From positions 8,127 to 72,126 of the forward strand of contig JAAZCH010000265.1 of NCBI GenBank assembly GCA_012513395.1: a stretch of 64,000 nt of DNA, in the 5' to 3' direction. The position numbers were made by a program, and so were the translations under genes. A model generated the notes under the pieces. The model was given only the letters and a program-made list of their open reading frames with translations, had not been told where the DNA came from and searched no databases. Shown in pieces: positions 28,807-39,600 of this stretch (position 1 is its first letter; each line of letters begins with the position of its first letter). The DNA comes from Tissierellia bacterium (GTDB taxonomy: Bacteria > Bacillota_A > Clostridia > Tissierellales > Peptoniphilaceae).

Positions 28807-29238
28807 TTAAAATCCTAACTCTTCCATTTGTTCTGCAATATTCTCATATGATAGATTTTCATCACTTACATATGATTTCCAGTTCTCTTCTGACCATATT
28901 TCTATCCTATTTGGAGTTCCTATAATGACTGCATCTTTATCTATATTGCAATGCTCCCTTAAATTTGGAGGTATAAGTGTTCTACCTTGTTTGTCTATTG
29001 CACTTTCTGTGGCTCCAGCAGTAAAAAACCTTACGAATGCTCTCGCATCTTTATTTGCAAATGGCAACGATCTGAGTTTCTCTTCAAATGCTCTCCATTC
29101 GTCCATGGGAAATAAAAATAAACATCCATCTAAACCTTTTGTCATAACAAATTCTTCCCCGAGGGAGAATCTGAACTTAGATGGAATTATTACTCTGCCT
29201 TTAGCATCTAGACTGTGTTTAAACTCGCCTAAAAACAT
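28807..29238 (-). CDS. mraZ: MraZ transcriptional regulator of the division cluster
   Basis: AbrB-fold DNA-binding protein that forms rings and controls its own operon. It has two repeats of the DxKGR motif: [15 protein letters not shown] near the N-terminus and [14 protein letters not shown] near residue 80. An upstream GTG (29250) would add four residues; the ATG at 29238 gives 143 aa with the canonical MFLGEF start, and I chose it. Five AAGTGG boxes lie directly upstream. Confidence 0.95.
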   Translation of the reverse strand: MFLGEFKHSLDAKGRVIIPSKFRFSLGEEFVMTKGLDGCLFLFPMDEWRAFEEKLRSLPFANKDARAFVRFFTAGATESAIDKQGRTLIPPNLREHCNIDKDAVIIGTPNRIEIWSEENWKSYVSDENLSYENIAEQMEELGF

Positions 29239-29246
29239 ATATTCAC

Positions 29247-29337
29247 CCACTTGGCCATAATATTCGCCACTTTCTTACTACTATCCACCACTTTTAACCA
29301 CTTAATAACTATATATTACCTTATTTGTCCTCCACTT
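29247..29337 (-). promoter_or_regulatory. Cluster of five MraZ-type boxes in front of mraZ
   Basis: The hexamer AAGTGG (minus strand; CCACTT on plus) occurs at 29247-29252, 29267-29272, 29288-29293, 29298-29303 and 29332-29337. Steps of 20, 21 and 10 bp put four of them on one helical face. MraZ of other bacteria binds GTGG-type direct repeats ahead of its own gene, so autoregulation is the natural reading. I could not assign a clean -10/-35 pair; a TATAGT at about 29313-29318 is the best -10 candidate. Confidence 0.75.
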
Positions 29338-29344
29338 TCTATAA

Positions 29345-29391
29345 GAAAATAAAAAAACAAGGTATAAGGACCAAAGTCCTAATACCTTGTT
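29345..29391 (-). terminator. Strong terminator after lgt
   Basis: ACAAGGTAT (29357-29365) pairs with ATACCTTGT (29382-29390) and an inner AGGA/TCCT pair extends it. On the minus strand TTTTTTTATTTT follows. It ends the hflX-lgt operon and insulates the mraZ control region. Confidence 0.92.
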
Positions 29392-29419
29392 GTTCTGTAA
29401 ACAACTTATTTATCGATAC

Positions 29420-30175
29420 TTAATATTTTTTAATTTTGTGATTCTTAGATTGGTAAAAATAAATAATTAATCCAATCAATATTCCGGCGATACTGACTAA
29501 TTGCGCTACTCTAAATGAACCTAGGTACAAACTGTCAGTCCTTAGTCCTTCAATAAAAAATCTAGCTATGGAGTATATAATCAGGTAAATAGAAAACATT
29601 TGGCCATCAAATTTCTTTTTTTTGCTTAGATAAAAATATAAAAACAAAAATATTGAAAATGTAACTATAGATTCATAAAGAAAAGTGGGATGAACCTTCA
29701 CTCCCTCAACCATTATTCCCCACGGCAAGTCCGTAGGACCTCCATGGGCTTCTTGATTTGCATAGTTGCCCCATCTGCCTATTGACTGACCTATGGCTAA
29801 TCCTGGCGATATAATATCTGCTAAATAAAAGAATGGAACTTTATTTAATTTAGAATATACATAAACCACTAACACTCCACCAAGTATCCCCCCGTGAATT
29901 GCAAGACCTCCTTGGCGAAAATTTAAAATTTGTAGTGGATTAGATAGATAGTATTCTAAATCATAAAATATAACATAATACAATCTCGTCGTGATTACAG
30001 CTATCGGAATCATAGCTAGCATCAAATCTAAAAAATTATCTTTGGTTATTCCTCTTTTTTCATCTATCAAGCTATAAGCTACCCATATACCTAAAAAAAT
30101 CCCCGTAGTAACTAAAATTCCATACCAATTGATGTCTATTCCAAATAAACTAAATGCTACAGGATTCGTAATCAT
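29420..30175 (-). CDS. lgt: Prolipoprotein diacylglyceryl transferase
   Basis: First enzyme of lipoprotein maturation; membrane protein with about seven spans. The Lgt signature GRWGNYANQEAHGG lies near residue 140, with QGGLAIHGGILGG near 95. A GTG at 30178 and an ATG at 30175 are both in frame; AAAGG is 5 nt from the ATG, so I use that (251 aa). The start overlaps the yebC stop by 1 nt. Confidence 0.97.
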   Translation of the reverse strand: MITNPVAFSLFGIDINWYGILVTTGIFLGIWVAYSLIDEKRGITKDNFLDLMLAMIPIAVITTRLYYVIFYDLEYYLSNPLQILNFRQGGLAIHGGILGGVLVVYVYSKLNKVPFFYLADIISPGLAIGQSIGRWGNYANQEAHGGPTDLPWGIMVEGVKVHPTFLYESIVTFSIFLFLYFYLSKKKKFDGQMFSIYLIIYSIARFFIEGLRTDSLYLGSFRVAQLVSIAGILIGLIIYFYQSKNHKIKKY

Positions 30176-30912
30176 CACAACCTTTCATCGTTATTCCAAT
30201 TGTGATAAACCTCTTGGATATCGTCATTATCTTCTAACATATCTATCATCTTTTCCATATTAGAAATATCCTTTTTATCAGTAAGGTCTACATAATTTTG
30301 TGGAATAAATCCAATTTCGCTCATAGCAAAAGTATACCCATCTGCTTCTAATTTGTCTCTGACATTTATAAAATTTTCTAGATTCGTCGTAATTTCATAT
30401 GCATCGTCCAAGACTTCAAAATCATCAGCGCCATAATCTATAGCTTGCATCATCAATTCATCTTCGTCTACGGAATCTGCTTTTTCAATTATTATTGATC
30501 CCAACCTATCAAACATAAAAGTTACAGAACCTGATGTACCTAAATTGCCACCGTATTTTTCAAATGCATGTCTAACATCTGGTGCCGTTCTGTTTCTATT
30601 ATCCGTCAATGCTTCTACAATAACCGCAACACCAGAAGGACCGTAACCTTCATAAGTGATGGATTCAAAATCCTTGCCACCACCTTCTCCAGCGGCTTTT
30701 TTTAATGCTCTATCGATATTATCATTAGGCATATTTTCTGCCTTTGCCTTATCAATTGCTGTTTTTAATTCTGGATTAAAATCAGGATCCAACCCACCAG
30801 ATCTAGCTGCTACTGTTATATATCTAGAAAGTTTTGCAAATATTTTTGCCCTTTTTGCATCTTCTTTTCCTTTTCTATGTTTAATATTACTCCATTTCGA
30901 ATGTCCTGCCAT
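30175..30912 (-). CDS. yebC: YebC/PmpR-family regulator or translation factor
   Basis: The 245-residue product starts with [14 protein letters not shown] and contains [24 protein letters not shown], the hallmarks of the YebC/TACO1 family, known as DNA-binding regulators and more recently as helpers of ribosomes at proline stretches. The frame can be extended upstream to a TTG at 30927, but that codon lies inside the GGAGG element, so ATG 30912 is the start. It overlaps the nadE stop by 1 nt. Confidence 0.94.
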   Translation of the reverse strand: MAGHSKWSNIKHRKGKEDAKRAKIFAKLSRYITVAARSGGLDPDFNPELKTAIDKAKAENMPNDNIDRALKKAAGEGGGKDFESITYEGYGPSGVAVIVEALTDNRNRTAPDVRHAFEKYGGNLGTSGSVTFMFDRLGSIIIEKADSVDEDELMMQAIDYGADDFEVLDDAYEITTNLENFINVRDKLEADGYTFAMSEIGFIPQNYVDLTDKKDISNMEKMIDMLEDNDDIQEVYHNWNNDERL

Positions 30913-31640
30913 TAAAATTTCCTCCAATTACTCTCATAAATAAGAGGCATTTTCCTCTTATGTTCTGAATTTTTATTTTTCTTTCTTATATTTTCTATGA
31001 AGTCATTGTTAGCTGCATCATTTAAAATGACAGAGTCTAATACTTCATATGTAAATCCCATTTCATCCTCGTCAGTCTGGCCTTCCCAGAGTCCTGCAGA
31101 TGGCTTCTTGTTAATAATCTCTTCAGGAATATTTAGTAAACTAGCTATTTGAAACACTTCAGTTTTAGTAAAATTTGCTAAAGGCATCAAATCCGAACCC
31201 GTATCTCCCCATTTCGTAAAATAACCAATATGAAATTCAGATTTATTAGATGATCCCAATACTAAATATCCAAGCTCTTGGGCATAATAGTACAATGTAG
31301 TCATTCTAAGTCTAGGTTTTATATTACTCTTTGCTAATAAATTACTGCCAGAAAATGATGAATTAATCAATTCATCATATGTTTTTGACAAGTCTACTTT
31401 TTCAATATTTAGTCTTAATGAATCGGATACAATTCTAGCATCTATCTCATCCTTCGGGTTACTGTGAATAGGCATAATAATCCCTAGTGACGTATCAGGA
31501 AAAGCAAGTTTTGATATCCCTGCAATTACTGCCGAATCTATACCTCCACTCAACCCAAAGACAACGCCTTTAGAATTTGCACTTTCTACATTATATTTAA
31601 GCCAACTTGCAATATCTTCAATTGTATGTTTAGTTATCAT
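30912..31640 (-). CDS. nadE: NH3-dependent NAD+ synthetase
   Basis: Amidates nicotinic acid adenine dinucleotide. Pyrophosphatase loop SGGIDS at 31-36, and [22 protein letters not shown] with [10 protein letters not shown]. At 242 aa there is no glutaminase domain, so free ammonia is the nitrogen donor. GGGGAG lies 9 nt before the ATG. It overlaps yigZ by 11 nt. Confidence 0.95.
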   Translation of the reverse strand: MITKHTIEDIASWLKYNVESANSKGVVFGLSGGIDSAVIAGISKLAFPDTSLGIIMPIHSNPKDEIDARIVSDSLRLNIEKVDLSKTYDELINSSFSGSNLLAKSNIKPRLRMTTLYYYAQELGYLVLGSSNKSEFHIGYFTKWGDTGSDLMPLANFTKTEVFQIASLLNIPEEIINKKPSAGLWEGQTDEDEMGFTYEVLDSVILNDAANNDFIENIRKKNKNSEHKRKMPLIYESNWRKF

Positions 31641-32280
31641 TTAGAAGCAACTCCCCATTTTTTTCTGGCATTAAAATTTCTTTTCTTATTTTTATAATGA
31701 TTTCATCGCTAGTAATATTAATCAAATCACTTTTAAACTTATCCATATCTTTAATAGAAACTAAAATTATACCTTGAACTCTATCCGAATAATTCATTTC
31801 GATTGTATTATAGCCATTGGTTTCTATATAATTAATTATCTTTCCATGGAAAACATAATCATAGTCTATTTCTATATGCAAGTACTCAACCATTTCTACA
31901 ATTATTCCAGCATCTACTGCGATTTTTGAAGTCTTGGAATAAGCTCTTATGAGTCCGCCGCCACCTAATAATGTACCACCAAAATATCGTGTAGCCACTA
32001 CCACTACATTTGTAAGTTCTTCTCTTTTTAATACTTCTAACATAGGTATGCCTGCAGTGCCTGATGGCTCGCCGTCATCGTCAAATCGTTGAATCATCAT
32101 ATCTTCACCTATAATATAAGCGCTACAATTGTGAGTGGCGTCATGGTGTTTCTTTTTTATTTCTCCAATGAATGCCAAAGCCTCGTCCTCACTTTTAACA
32201 GGCGAACTATATCCGATGAAGACCGACTTTTTTACTTCAAATTCGTCTACACCTTGTTTATAAATTGATTTATACATCAT
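31630..32280 (-). CDS. yigZ: YigZ/IMPACT-family protein
   Basis: A 216-residue two-domain protein of the UPF0029/IMPACT family. The N-terminal domain has AYIIGEDMMIQRFDDDGEPSG and the family signature VVATRYFGGTLLGGGGLIRAY near 105-125; the C-terminal ferredoxin-like domain is DUF1949-type. Biochemical role is unknown; a link to translation is proposed for eukaryotic IMPACT. Two ATG codons (32280, 32277) are possible. It is in the hflX-lgt operon. Confidence 0.92.
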   Translation of the reverse strand: MMYKSIYKQGVDEFEVKKSVFIGYSSPVKSEDEALAFIGEIKKKHHDATHNCSAYIIGEDMMIQRFDDDGEPSGTAGIPMLEVLKREELTNVVVVATRYFGGTLLGGGGLIRAYSKTSKIAVDAGIIVEMVEYLHIEIDYDYVFHGKIINYIETNGYNTIEMNYSDRVQGIILVSIKDMDKFKSDLINITSDEIIIKIRKEILMPEKNGELLLNDN

Positions 32281-33563
32281 TATTCCTTTACTACATTTTT
32301 TATATAATAATTATAATCTGACTCTTCAATTTGGCCTTCGATTGATGAACCCAATTCTGTATATTCTACATCTTTAATGCTATACTTTTCAACAAAATAA
32401 TTTAAAATATTTTGTTCGTCATAATTAAAAAACATTTTAACTTGAATTTTATCCATAGATAAATTTGAGTAAATAACATCGAGAAGTTCGTCTAAATTCG
32501 TTTTGTTTTTTGCAGAAATGAACACATAAGGTTCGTAAATTTTGAATCTATTTAGACTCTCTCCTTCTTCAAGCATGTCTATTTTATTAAAGGCATATAT
32601 CATCTTTTTATCTGACAAATTCAAGTCTAGCAAAATCTTATTAGTAGTTTCAATTTGTAATTCCACATCCGTATTTGTAACATCTACAACTTGAACTATA
32701 ATATCTGCGAATCGAATTTCTTCTAACGTAGATTTAAAAGCAGCGATTAAATGAGTTGGTAATTTTGATACAAAACCTACAGTATCTATTAGTAAAAATT
32801 CTCTCCCATTATTAAACTCTGATCTTCTTAAAGATGTTCCTAGTGTGGCGAAAAGCATATCTTTTACAAAGACCTCCCTAGATTCTTCACCGTCAGTATT
32901 TCGGATTAGTGAATTTACCAAAGTGGATTTACCTGAATTCGTATATCCTGTTAAAGCTACAATTGGAATATTACTTTTACTCCTCTTCGCTCTAAGGATT
33001 TCTCTATTCTTTTCAACTAATTTAAGTTTTCGTTCGATATTTCCAATTTCTCTTGTGATATGTCTTCTATCTGATTCTAATTTTTGTTCCCCTGGCCCCC
33101 TAGTACCTATACCTCCTCCCAGTCTAGACAAATATTGTCCTGATCCTGAAAGTCTAGGAAGTCTATATTTTAATTGTGCAAGTTTTACTTGTAGCTTTCC
33201 TTCGTTTGTATTGGCTCTTTGTGCAAAAATATCTAAAATTAAATTTGTTCTATCTACTATATTTCTATCTATAATTTTTTCTAAATTTCTAATCTGTGAC
33301 CCTGATAATTCCTCATTAAAAATAACTGTGTCTATATCTAACTCTTCACAGTAATTGTAAATTTCTTCAGCTTTTCCAGGTCCTATTAAAGTTCTTGGGT
33401 CCTTTGACAATTTTCTTTGTACAACAGAGGCTATAACCTCTGCTCCACTAGCTTTAGCTAATTCTGATAATTCCTCCATAGAACTATCTATATCTTCATC
33501 TAAAAGATTTTTATCAATCCCCACCAATAGTACACGTTCCGTTTCACTTCGTGTCTGTAACAT
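32280..33563 (-). CDS. hflX: GTPase HflX
   Basis: Ribosome-splitting GTPase. N-terminal domain with DPRTLIGPGKAEEI, a glycine-rich linker LGGGIGTRGPGEQKLESDRR, G1 TGYTNSGKST near 206, G3 DTVGFVSKLP and G4 NKID. The length of 427 aa is typical. GAGGTG is the ribosome site. It heads a five-gene minus-strand operon (hflX-yigZ-nadE-yebC-lgt) and is divergent from the PBP gene. Confidence 0.96.
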   Translation of the reverse strand: MLQTRSETERVLLVGIDKNLLDEDIDSSMEELSELAKASGAEVIASVVQRKLSKDPRTLIGPGKAEEIYNYCEELDIDTVIFNEELSGSQIRNLEKIIDRNIVDRTNLILDIFAQRANTNEGKLQVKLAQLKYRLPRLSGSGQYLSRLGGGIGTRGPGEQKLESDRRHITREIGNIERKLKLVEKNREILRAKRSKSNIPIVALTGYTNSGKSTLVNSLIRNTDGEESREVFVKDMLFATLGTSLRRSEFNNGREFLLIDTVGFVSKLPTHLIAAFKSTLEEIRFADIIVQVVDVTNTDVELQIETTNKILLDLNLSDKKMIYAFNKIDMLEEGESLNRFKIYEPYVFISAKNKTNLDELLDVIYSNLSMDKIQVKMFFNYDEQNILNYFVEKYSIKDVEYTELGSSIEGQIEESDYNYYIKNVVKE

Positions 33564-33579
33564 ATTTCACCTCTTTCCC

Positions 33580-33588
33580 ATTATATCA
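33580..33588 (-). promoter_or_regulatory. Extended -10 promoter element for hflX
   Basis: TGATATAAT on the minus strand (TG-n-TATAAT, extended -10), 17 bp before the hflX ATG region. No good -35 is seen, which is acceptable for extended -10 promoters; the leader would be very short. Confidence 0.5.
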
Positions 33589-33652
33589 TATGTTACAGAA
33601 TATTGAACTTATTGTGACATCCAAACTTTATCTTCTATGTGTTAAGAGAATA

Positions 33653-33661
33653 TGTTATAAT
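33653..33661 (+). promoter_or_regulatory. Extended -10 promoter element for the PBP gene
   Basis: TGTTATAAT on the plus strand (TG-n-TATAAT) 30 bp before the GTG start at 33691. The -35 region (TTCTAT) is poor. Confidence 0.6.
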
Positions 33662-33690
33662 ACTCATATAATGAATTTAGGAGGGTAATT

Positions 33691-36594
33691 GTGTCAGATA
33701 ACAGATATTCAAACAGTATAAGCATATTTGATATAATATTTAAGTTAATAAAAGTAACTATCCTTACCCTTGTAATCATAATTGTTTTAGGAGCGATGAT
33801 AGTTGGAGGAATGGTGGCTTCTGTGTTAGACGAATCCCCAGAAATAGATCCTACCACTATGATTTCATCCCTAACTCAAACTTCTACAATTTATGACTCC
33901 CAAGGGAATCTTTTAGAAAAAGTTCAAAATCCCAATTATGAATACAGGACAATAGTTACTTTAGATAGAATGCCAAGTCATTTAATAGACGCTTTCATTT
34001 CTATAGAAGACGAAAGATTTCTAACTCATCCTGGAGTGGATATACTAGGAATAGGTGCATCAATTATGGATGCTGCTAGATCTGGCGGTTCCATGAGAGG
34101 GGCTAGTACAATAACCCAACAATTAGTTAGGAATATGTACTTATCACCAGATAGATCATTAGTTAGAAAGCTAAATGAAGCCTATCTGTCCTTACAGGTG
34201 GAAGAACAACTGAGCAAAAGCCAAATTCTCGAAGCTTATTTAAATAAAATTTATCTAGGCCAAGGAGCATATGGTGTACAAGAAGCCGCTCAAACTTATT
34301 TCAACAAGGATGTGGAAGACCTAACACTAGCTGAATCAGCTTTATTCGCTGGTATAGTTAAATCCACTTCTACTTATCAACCATTTATGCGTATCGAACC
34401 TGGTAAATATAATTCAGAAGAAATGAGTTTAGTGGGAACTGCAGATGTACTAGGCCAAACTATGTATTTAATTTACAATCCAGAATCTGTCAGTAGACAA
34501 AAGATTGTATTAAGTCAAATGAAAAAACTAGAAAAAATTAGCGAAGAACAATATCAGCAAGCACTTAAAGAAGATATAATGGCAGCTTTAAGTCCTGGCG
34601 AGAAAATTTATCACAGTATGACATCTTATCCAGTAGACTTCATACAAAATCAAGCTACAAATTTGCTAGCTGAACGTTACGGTTTAAGTTATGTAGATGC
34701 ACAAAAGAAATTATTTAATGAAGGTTTGAAAATTTATTCCACAATTGATCAAAATTTACAAGGACAATTGGAAGAAATGTATGAAAACTTTACTCAAATA
34801 ATGGTAGGTGATCCTTCTAAAATAAGAGCCCCATTTTTAATCGATTGGTCAAGAGATAAATCAGAAAATGTTATTGATTCTAGAGGTAATGTATTATTCT
34901 ACAAAGCTAATAACTTAGTGGATGAAAATTACAATGTATTATTACCATCTTCAAACTTCGAATTTGTAAATGGAGATTTGATTCTACGATATAAACCTAT
35001 AACTGCAAATGGAGATTACTTGCATATAGGAGATGTATATACGATAAACTCACAAAACAACATGGTAACACATGAAATTGGACCCGTTTTAATGCCTAGT
35101 AATCAATATACTAAAGGCGAAAATGGTGAAATAAGAATTTCTGCAAATTATCTATCTGAACATCCAGATCTATTTACAGTAATCAATGAGGGAGCAACTT
35201 TAAGAATTTCTTCGGATTATTTCACTTTCCAAAAGAATGGAATTGTACAACCACAATCCGCTACAGTAATTATGGATTATAAAACTGGAGAAGTTAAAGC
35301 TCTTGTGGGTGGTAGAGATGTCGAGGGAAATAGAATTTTAAACAGAGCGACTGATTCCAGAAGACAACCTGGTTCAGCAATTAAACCTATTTCAGTGTAT
35401 TACCCTGCTTTGGCAGAGGGCAAAACTGCAGGTTCAATTGCAGATGACGTTCCTGTAACAGTAGCTAATAAACCTTGGCCTACAAATGCATATAAAGGTT
35501 ATAGAGGCCTGTTAACTTATCGAATGTCATTGGACATATCTTCAAACGCTGGTACAGTTGATGTATTAGATCAATTGGGAATCGACACTTCGTTGAAGTA
35601 CTTAGAGAAAATGGGAATAATTCATCCAGATGATCCTGAAAATGACTCCATAATTACTTCAAGAGAAAATGCCAAAGTTAACGATGAAAATCCAGCAGCA
35701 CTTGCATTAGGTGGTATGACTAAAGGATTGACACCTTTAGAGCTTACAGCAGCATTCGGTACAATTGCTAATGATGGGACATACATTTCTCCCAAAGTTG
35801 TAACAAAAATTTTAGATAGTCATGGAAATATTATAGTTGATGATACTACTAAAAAAGAAGTAGTAACAGACAATAAAACTGCTTTTATTATGAAAGATAT
35901 GTTAACTTCTGTAGTAAAAAATGGTTATACAGCAAAGCCTGCAAAACTCAACGGAATCGCAACTGCTGGTAAAACCGGTACTACACAAAAGCAAGCTGAT
36001 ATTTGGTTTGTAGGATTTACTCCATATTATGTAATGGGAACGTGGATAGGAAACGACTCTCCTTCCATTACTCTACAAAGCGGCTCATTAGCTGCAGCGG
36101 AATTTTGGAAAGATGTAGCTACCAAAATTCATGAAGGCTTGGATCCTATCCCCGAATTTGAAAAACCGGAAGGAATTATAAGTGAATATATTTCCTTTAA
36201 GAGTGGAAAATTATCTACAAAATCAGTAAGCAGCGCAGGCCATAGTACATCAGAAATTTTTGTAGAAGGAACTCAGCCTACTGAATATGACGACAGCTAT
36301 AAAAGCGTTAGCGTATGTAGTATTACTGGTAGATTAGCAACTAAATATTGCCCATCAACTAGTTACAGATCAGCGTTTATGAGATCAGAACCTTATGACC
36401 CAAAAGATCATGGTGGTTTTACACCTGATGATGTGAATCATTTACCTGGCTCATATTGCACTGTTCACACCAAGCAAAGTCACGACGAGTGGTACTATGG
36501 ACCTTATGGCCCAGGATTTAGTGGAGGAAATAGCAATAACGATAATTCAGGCTCGTCAAATAGCAACAGTAATAACAATAAAAAAGATGACTAA
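33691..36594 (+). CDS. Bifunctional class A penicillin-binding protein (PBP1A family)
   Basis: Polymerises glycan strands and cross-links them. 967 aa: a membrane anchor at about 22-48, a GT51 domain with catalytic Glu106 in EDERFLTHPGVD, RGASTITQQLVRNMYL and the QILEAYLNKIYLGQGAYG block, then a transpeptidase with Ser562 in GSAIK, SSN at 617-619 and KTG at 761-763. A tail follows with three cysteines (CSITGR, KYCP, GSYC) and a disordered Gly/Ser/Asn-rich end. The middle (about 360-520) has an OB-like insert. The start is GTG after AGGAGG. It is the only plus-strand gene in the first 53 kb and forms a single-gene unit. Confidence 0.96.
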   Translation: MSDNRYSNSISIFDIIFKLIKVTILTLVIIIVLGAMIVGGMVASVLDESPEIDPTTMISSLTQTSTIYDSQGNLLEKVQNPNYEYRTIVTLDRMPSHLIDAFISIEDERFLTHPGVDILGIGASIMDAARSGGSMRGASTITQQLVRNMYLSPDRSLVRKLNEAYLSLQVEEQLSKSQILEAYLNKIYLGQGAYGVQEAAQTYFNKDVEDLTLAESALFAGIVKSTSTYQPFMRIEPGKYNSEEMSLVGTADVLGQTMYLIYNPESVSRQKIVLSQMKKLEKISEEQYQQALKEDIMAALSPGEKIYHSMTSYPVDFIQNQATNLLAERYGLSYVDAQKKLFNEGLKIYSTIDQNLQGQLEEMYENFTQIMVGDPSKIRAPFLIDWSRDKSENVIDSRGNVLFYKANNLVDENYNVLLPSSNFEFVNGDLILRYKPITANGDYLHIGDVYTINSQNNMVTHEIGPVLMPSNQYTKGENGEIRISANYLSEHPDLFTVINEGATLRISSDYFTFQKNGIVQPQSATVIMDYKTGEVKALVGGRDVEGNRILNRATDSRRQPGSAIKPISVYYPALAEGKTAGSIADDVPVTVANKPWPTNAYKGYRGLLTYRMSLDISSNAGTVDVLDQLGIDTSLKYLEKMGIIHPDDPENDSIITSRENAKVNDENPAALALGGMTKGLTPLELTAAFGTIANDGTYISPKVVTKILDSHGNIIVDDTTKKEVVTDNKTAFIMKDMLTSVVKNGYTAKPAKLNGIATAGKTGTTQKQADIWFVGFTPYYVMGTWIGNDSPSITLQSGSLAAAEFWKDVATKIHEGLDPIPEFEKPEGIISEYISFKSGKLSTKSVSSAGHSTSEIFVEGTQPTEYDDSYKSVSVCSITGRLATKYCPSTSYRSAFMRSEPYDPKDHGGFTPDDVNHLPGSYCTVHTKQSHDEWYYGPYGPGFSGGNSNNDNSGSSNSNSNNNKKDD

Positions 36595-36598
36595 CAAC

Positions 36599-36640
36599 AA
36601 AATGGAGCTACCACCTCAACGGGTTTAGCTCCATTTTTTT
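36599..36640 (+). terminator. Terminator of the PBP gene
   Basis: AATGGAGCTA (36601-36610) pairs with TAGCTCCATT (36626-36635) and T7 follows. Convergent with ileS, whose stop is at 36644. Confidence 0.92.
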
Positions 36641-36643
36641 ATA

Positions 36644-39600
36644 CTAATTTAGTTTTTCAATTTTTATACCAGTATCAATTCCATTTATGTCGTATATCTC
36701 TAATTCTTTACCTTCAAAATCTACTTCTAAAGCTAAAACTTCTGATTTGAAATGATCCAAGTCTTCTTTTAGAGCATTTGCTATTACTTTGTCAGTTTCG
36801 ATATATACTTTTATATTATCCAATACTTCCAAGTCTTCTTGTTTACGAAGTTGTTGTACTTTGGATATTACCTCTCTAACATATCCTTCGTTTCTCAATT
36901 CTTCACTTATATGTGTATCCAAGATTATGAAAATATTATTTTCTGAGCTAACATCGAAACCTTCTTTTCCTTGGATATTTATCATAACATAATCTTCCAA
37001 GATTTCAGTTTCTTCTCCATTTATTTCTATGGAAATCTTTTTACCACTTTGCAATTCATCCACAAAATCTTTAGGGTTTACTTCATTTAAGAATTTACCA
37101 AAGGATTTAATTTTTGAGCCGAGTATTGAGCCTGCTATCTTAAAATTAGGTTTCAAAGAATAGTTCATATATTCCGTAATATCTTGAGCAAACTCTACAT
37201 TTTTCACATTCAGCTCTTCTTTTATTAATTCCGTCAAATCTCCAATAATGTCTTTATAGCTACCATCTATAACTACATTGGACAGAGGTTGGCGTACTTT
37301 AATCTGTGCATTCTCTCTTGAAACTCTTCCAAGAGATACGATACTTCTGACTAATTCCATTTTTTCTTCAAGCTTTTCATCAAGCAGTGAAGGATCATGC
37401 TCTGGGTAGTAATCTACATGCACTGATACTTTTCCAGTTAAATTATGATATAATTCTTCTGCGATAAATGGAGTAATTGGAGCTATCATTTTTACAACTC
37501 CCAGTAAAACTTCATATGTCGTATTGTAAACTGATTTTTTGTCATCATCATATTCTGATTTCCAAAATCTTCTACGATTTCTTCTTATATACCAATTTGA
37601 AAAATCTTCTAATAAGAATTCTTGAATATCTCTAGCAGCTCTATTTAACTCAAAATCATCCATGTTTTTCCTGACACTTTTTATTAATGAATTGTATCTA
37701 GAAAGAAGCCATCTGTCGATTTCAGGTCTGTCTTCATAAGGGATAGTAAAAGAAGTGATATCTATATTGTCTGTTTTTGCATATAGACTTAAGAAATTAT
37801 ATATATTTCTCAAAGTCCTAAAGAATTTCGATTGAACTTCTTTGATATCTTCTTCGTTAAATCTAGTAGGTACCCATGGAGGAGATACATATACTAGATA
37901 CCATCTAAGGGCATCAGCGCCGTATTTTTCAAATAACTTATTAGGCTCTACCGTATTTCCTCTAGATTTAGACATCTTTTTACCGTCTTTATCCAGTATT
38001 AAGTCATTGACCAATACATTCTTATAAGGTGACTTGCCCATTACATAAGTTGCAATACTTATTAAACTATAAAACCATCCTCTAGTTTGGTCTATTCCTT
38101 CGTTTATAAAATCCGCTGGGAATAATTGGTCGAAGTTTTCTTTATTTTCAAATGGATAATGATGTTGAGCAAATGGCATCGAACCACTGTCAAACCATAC
38201 GTCTATAACATCTTCTTCCCTAGTCATAACTTCGCCACATTTTTCGCAATTGATGTGCACGTCATCCACATAAGGTCTGTGTAATTCTATAGATTCATCT
38301 ATCTCTTCTATAGCTTTTTCCACAAGTTCAGCCCTTGAGCCTATACTTGTAGTATTTCCACAATCGTGACATCTCCAGACAGGAAGTGGAGTTCCCCAAT
38401 ATCTAGATCTAGAAATTGCCCAGTCATTCAAATTTTCAAGCCAGTTTCCAAATCTTTTCTCACCTACATAATCAGGATACCAATTTACTCCGTTGTTGTT
38501 TTCAATCATCTTATCCTTGTAATCTGTAACTTTAATATACCAAGAAGGTTTTGCATAATATATTAATGGCTTGTCACATCTCCAACAATGAGGATAATTG
38601 TGTTCTACCTTTTGTCTTCTATACAGTAAGTTTTCGTCATAAAGATAATGCATTATATTATGATCAGCATCCATGACAAATTGACCCTTCCAAGGCGTAT
38701 CAGTAAATTCCCCCTTGTCATCCACTGGATTTAATACAGGAGCATCATACTTCATTCCAGTATTGTAGTCATCCTCACCAAAAGCAGGTGCAGTATGAAC
38801 TATTCCAGTACCGTCGCTAGTTGTTACATAATCAGCAATGGTGACGAAGAAGGCTTTTTTATCAACTTGTAGAAATGGCATCAGCTGCTCATATTCTATA
38901 TGTTCTAATTCCTTGCCCAGGAATTCTTCAATAATTTCGTATTCGTCAATTAAAACAGTATCCAGCAAATCTTTCGCTAAGATATATACTTCATCGTTAT
39001 TTTTTACTTTTACATAAGTAACTTCAGGATGTACCGTTAACAACACATTTGACGGTAATGTCCATGGAGTTGTAGTCCAAACTAAGAAGTATTCATCTTT
39101 ATCTTTTATTTTAAATTTTACATATACCGTTTCAGTTTTATCTAGTTTGTATCCTTGAGCTACTTCATGGGAGGCTAATCCAGTTCCACATCTTGCACAG
39201 TATGGTAATATTTTATGTCCTTCATATAGTAGACCATCTTTGAACATACTATCTAGAATCCACCACACTGTCTCAATGTAATCATTATCCAATGTGATAT
39301 AAGGATCTTCCATATCTATCAGATAACCCATTCTTTCAGTCATCTCTCGCCATTCTTTTTCATACTCGAACACTGATTCTTTACAAATTTGATTGAATTT
39401 TTCAATTCCAAATTTTTCAATGTCTTGCTTACTCTTAAGACCAAGTTTTTTTTCAACTTCAATCTCAACTGGCAGCCCGTGGGTATCCCATCCAGCTTTT
39501 CTCTTTACTTTAAAACCTCTCATAGTTTTATATCTACAAGTTAAGTCCTTTAAAGTTCTCGCCATGACGTGATGGATTCCAGGTCTACCATTTGCTGTCG

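Noticed and set aside
30913..30927. Upstream TTG start for yebC
   Set aside because: The codon is part of the GGAGG element; MAGHSKW is the universal family start.
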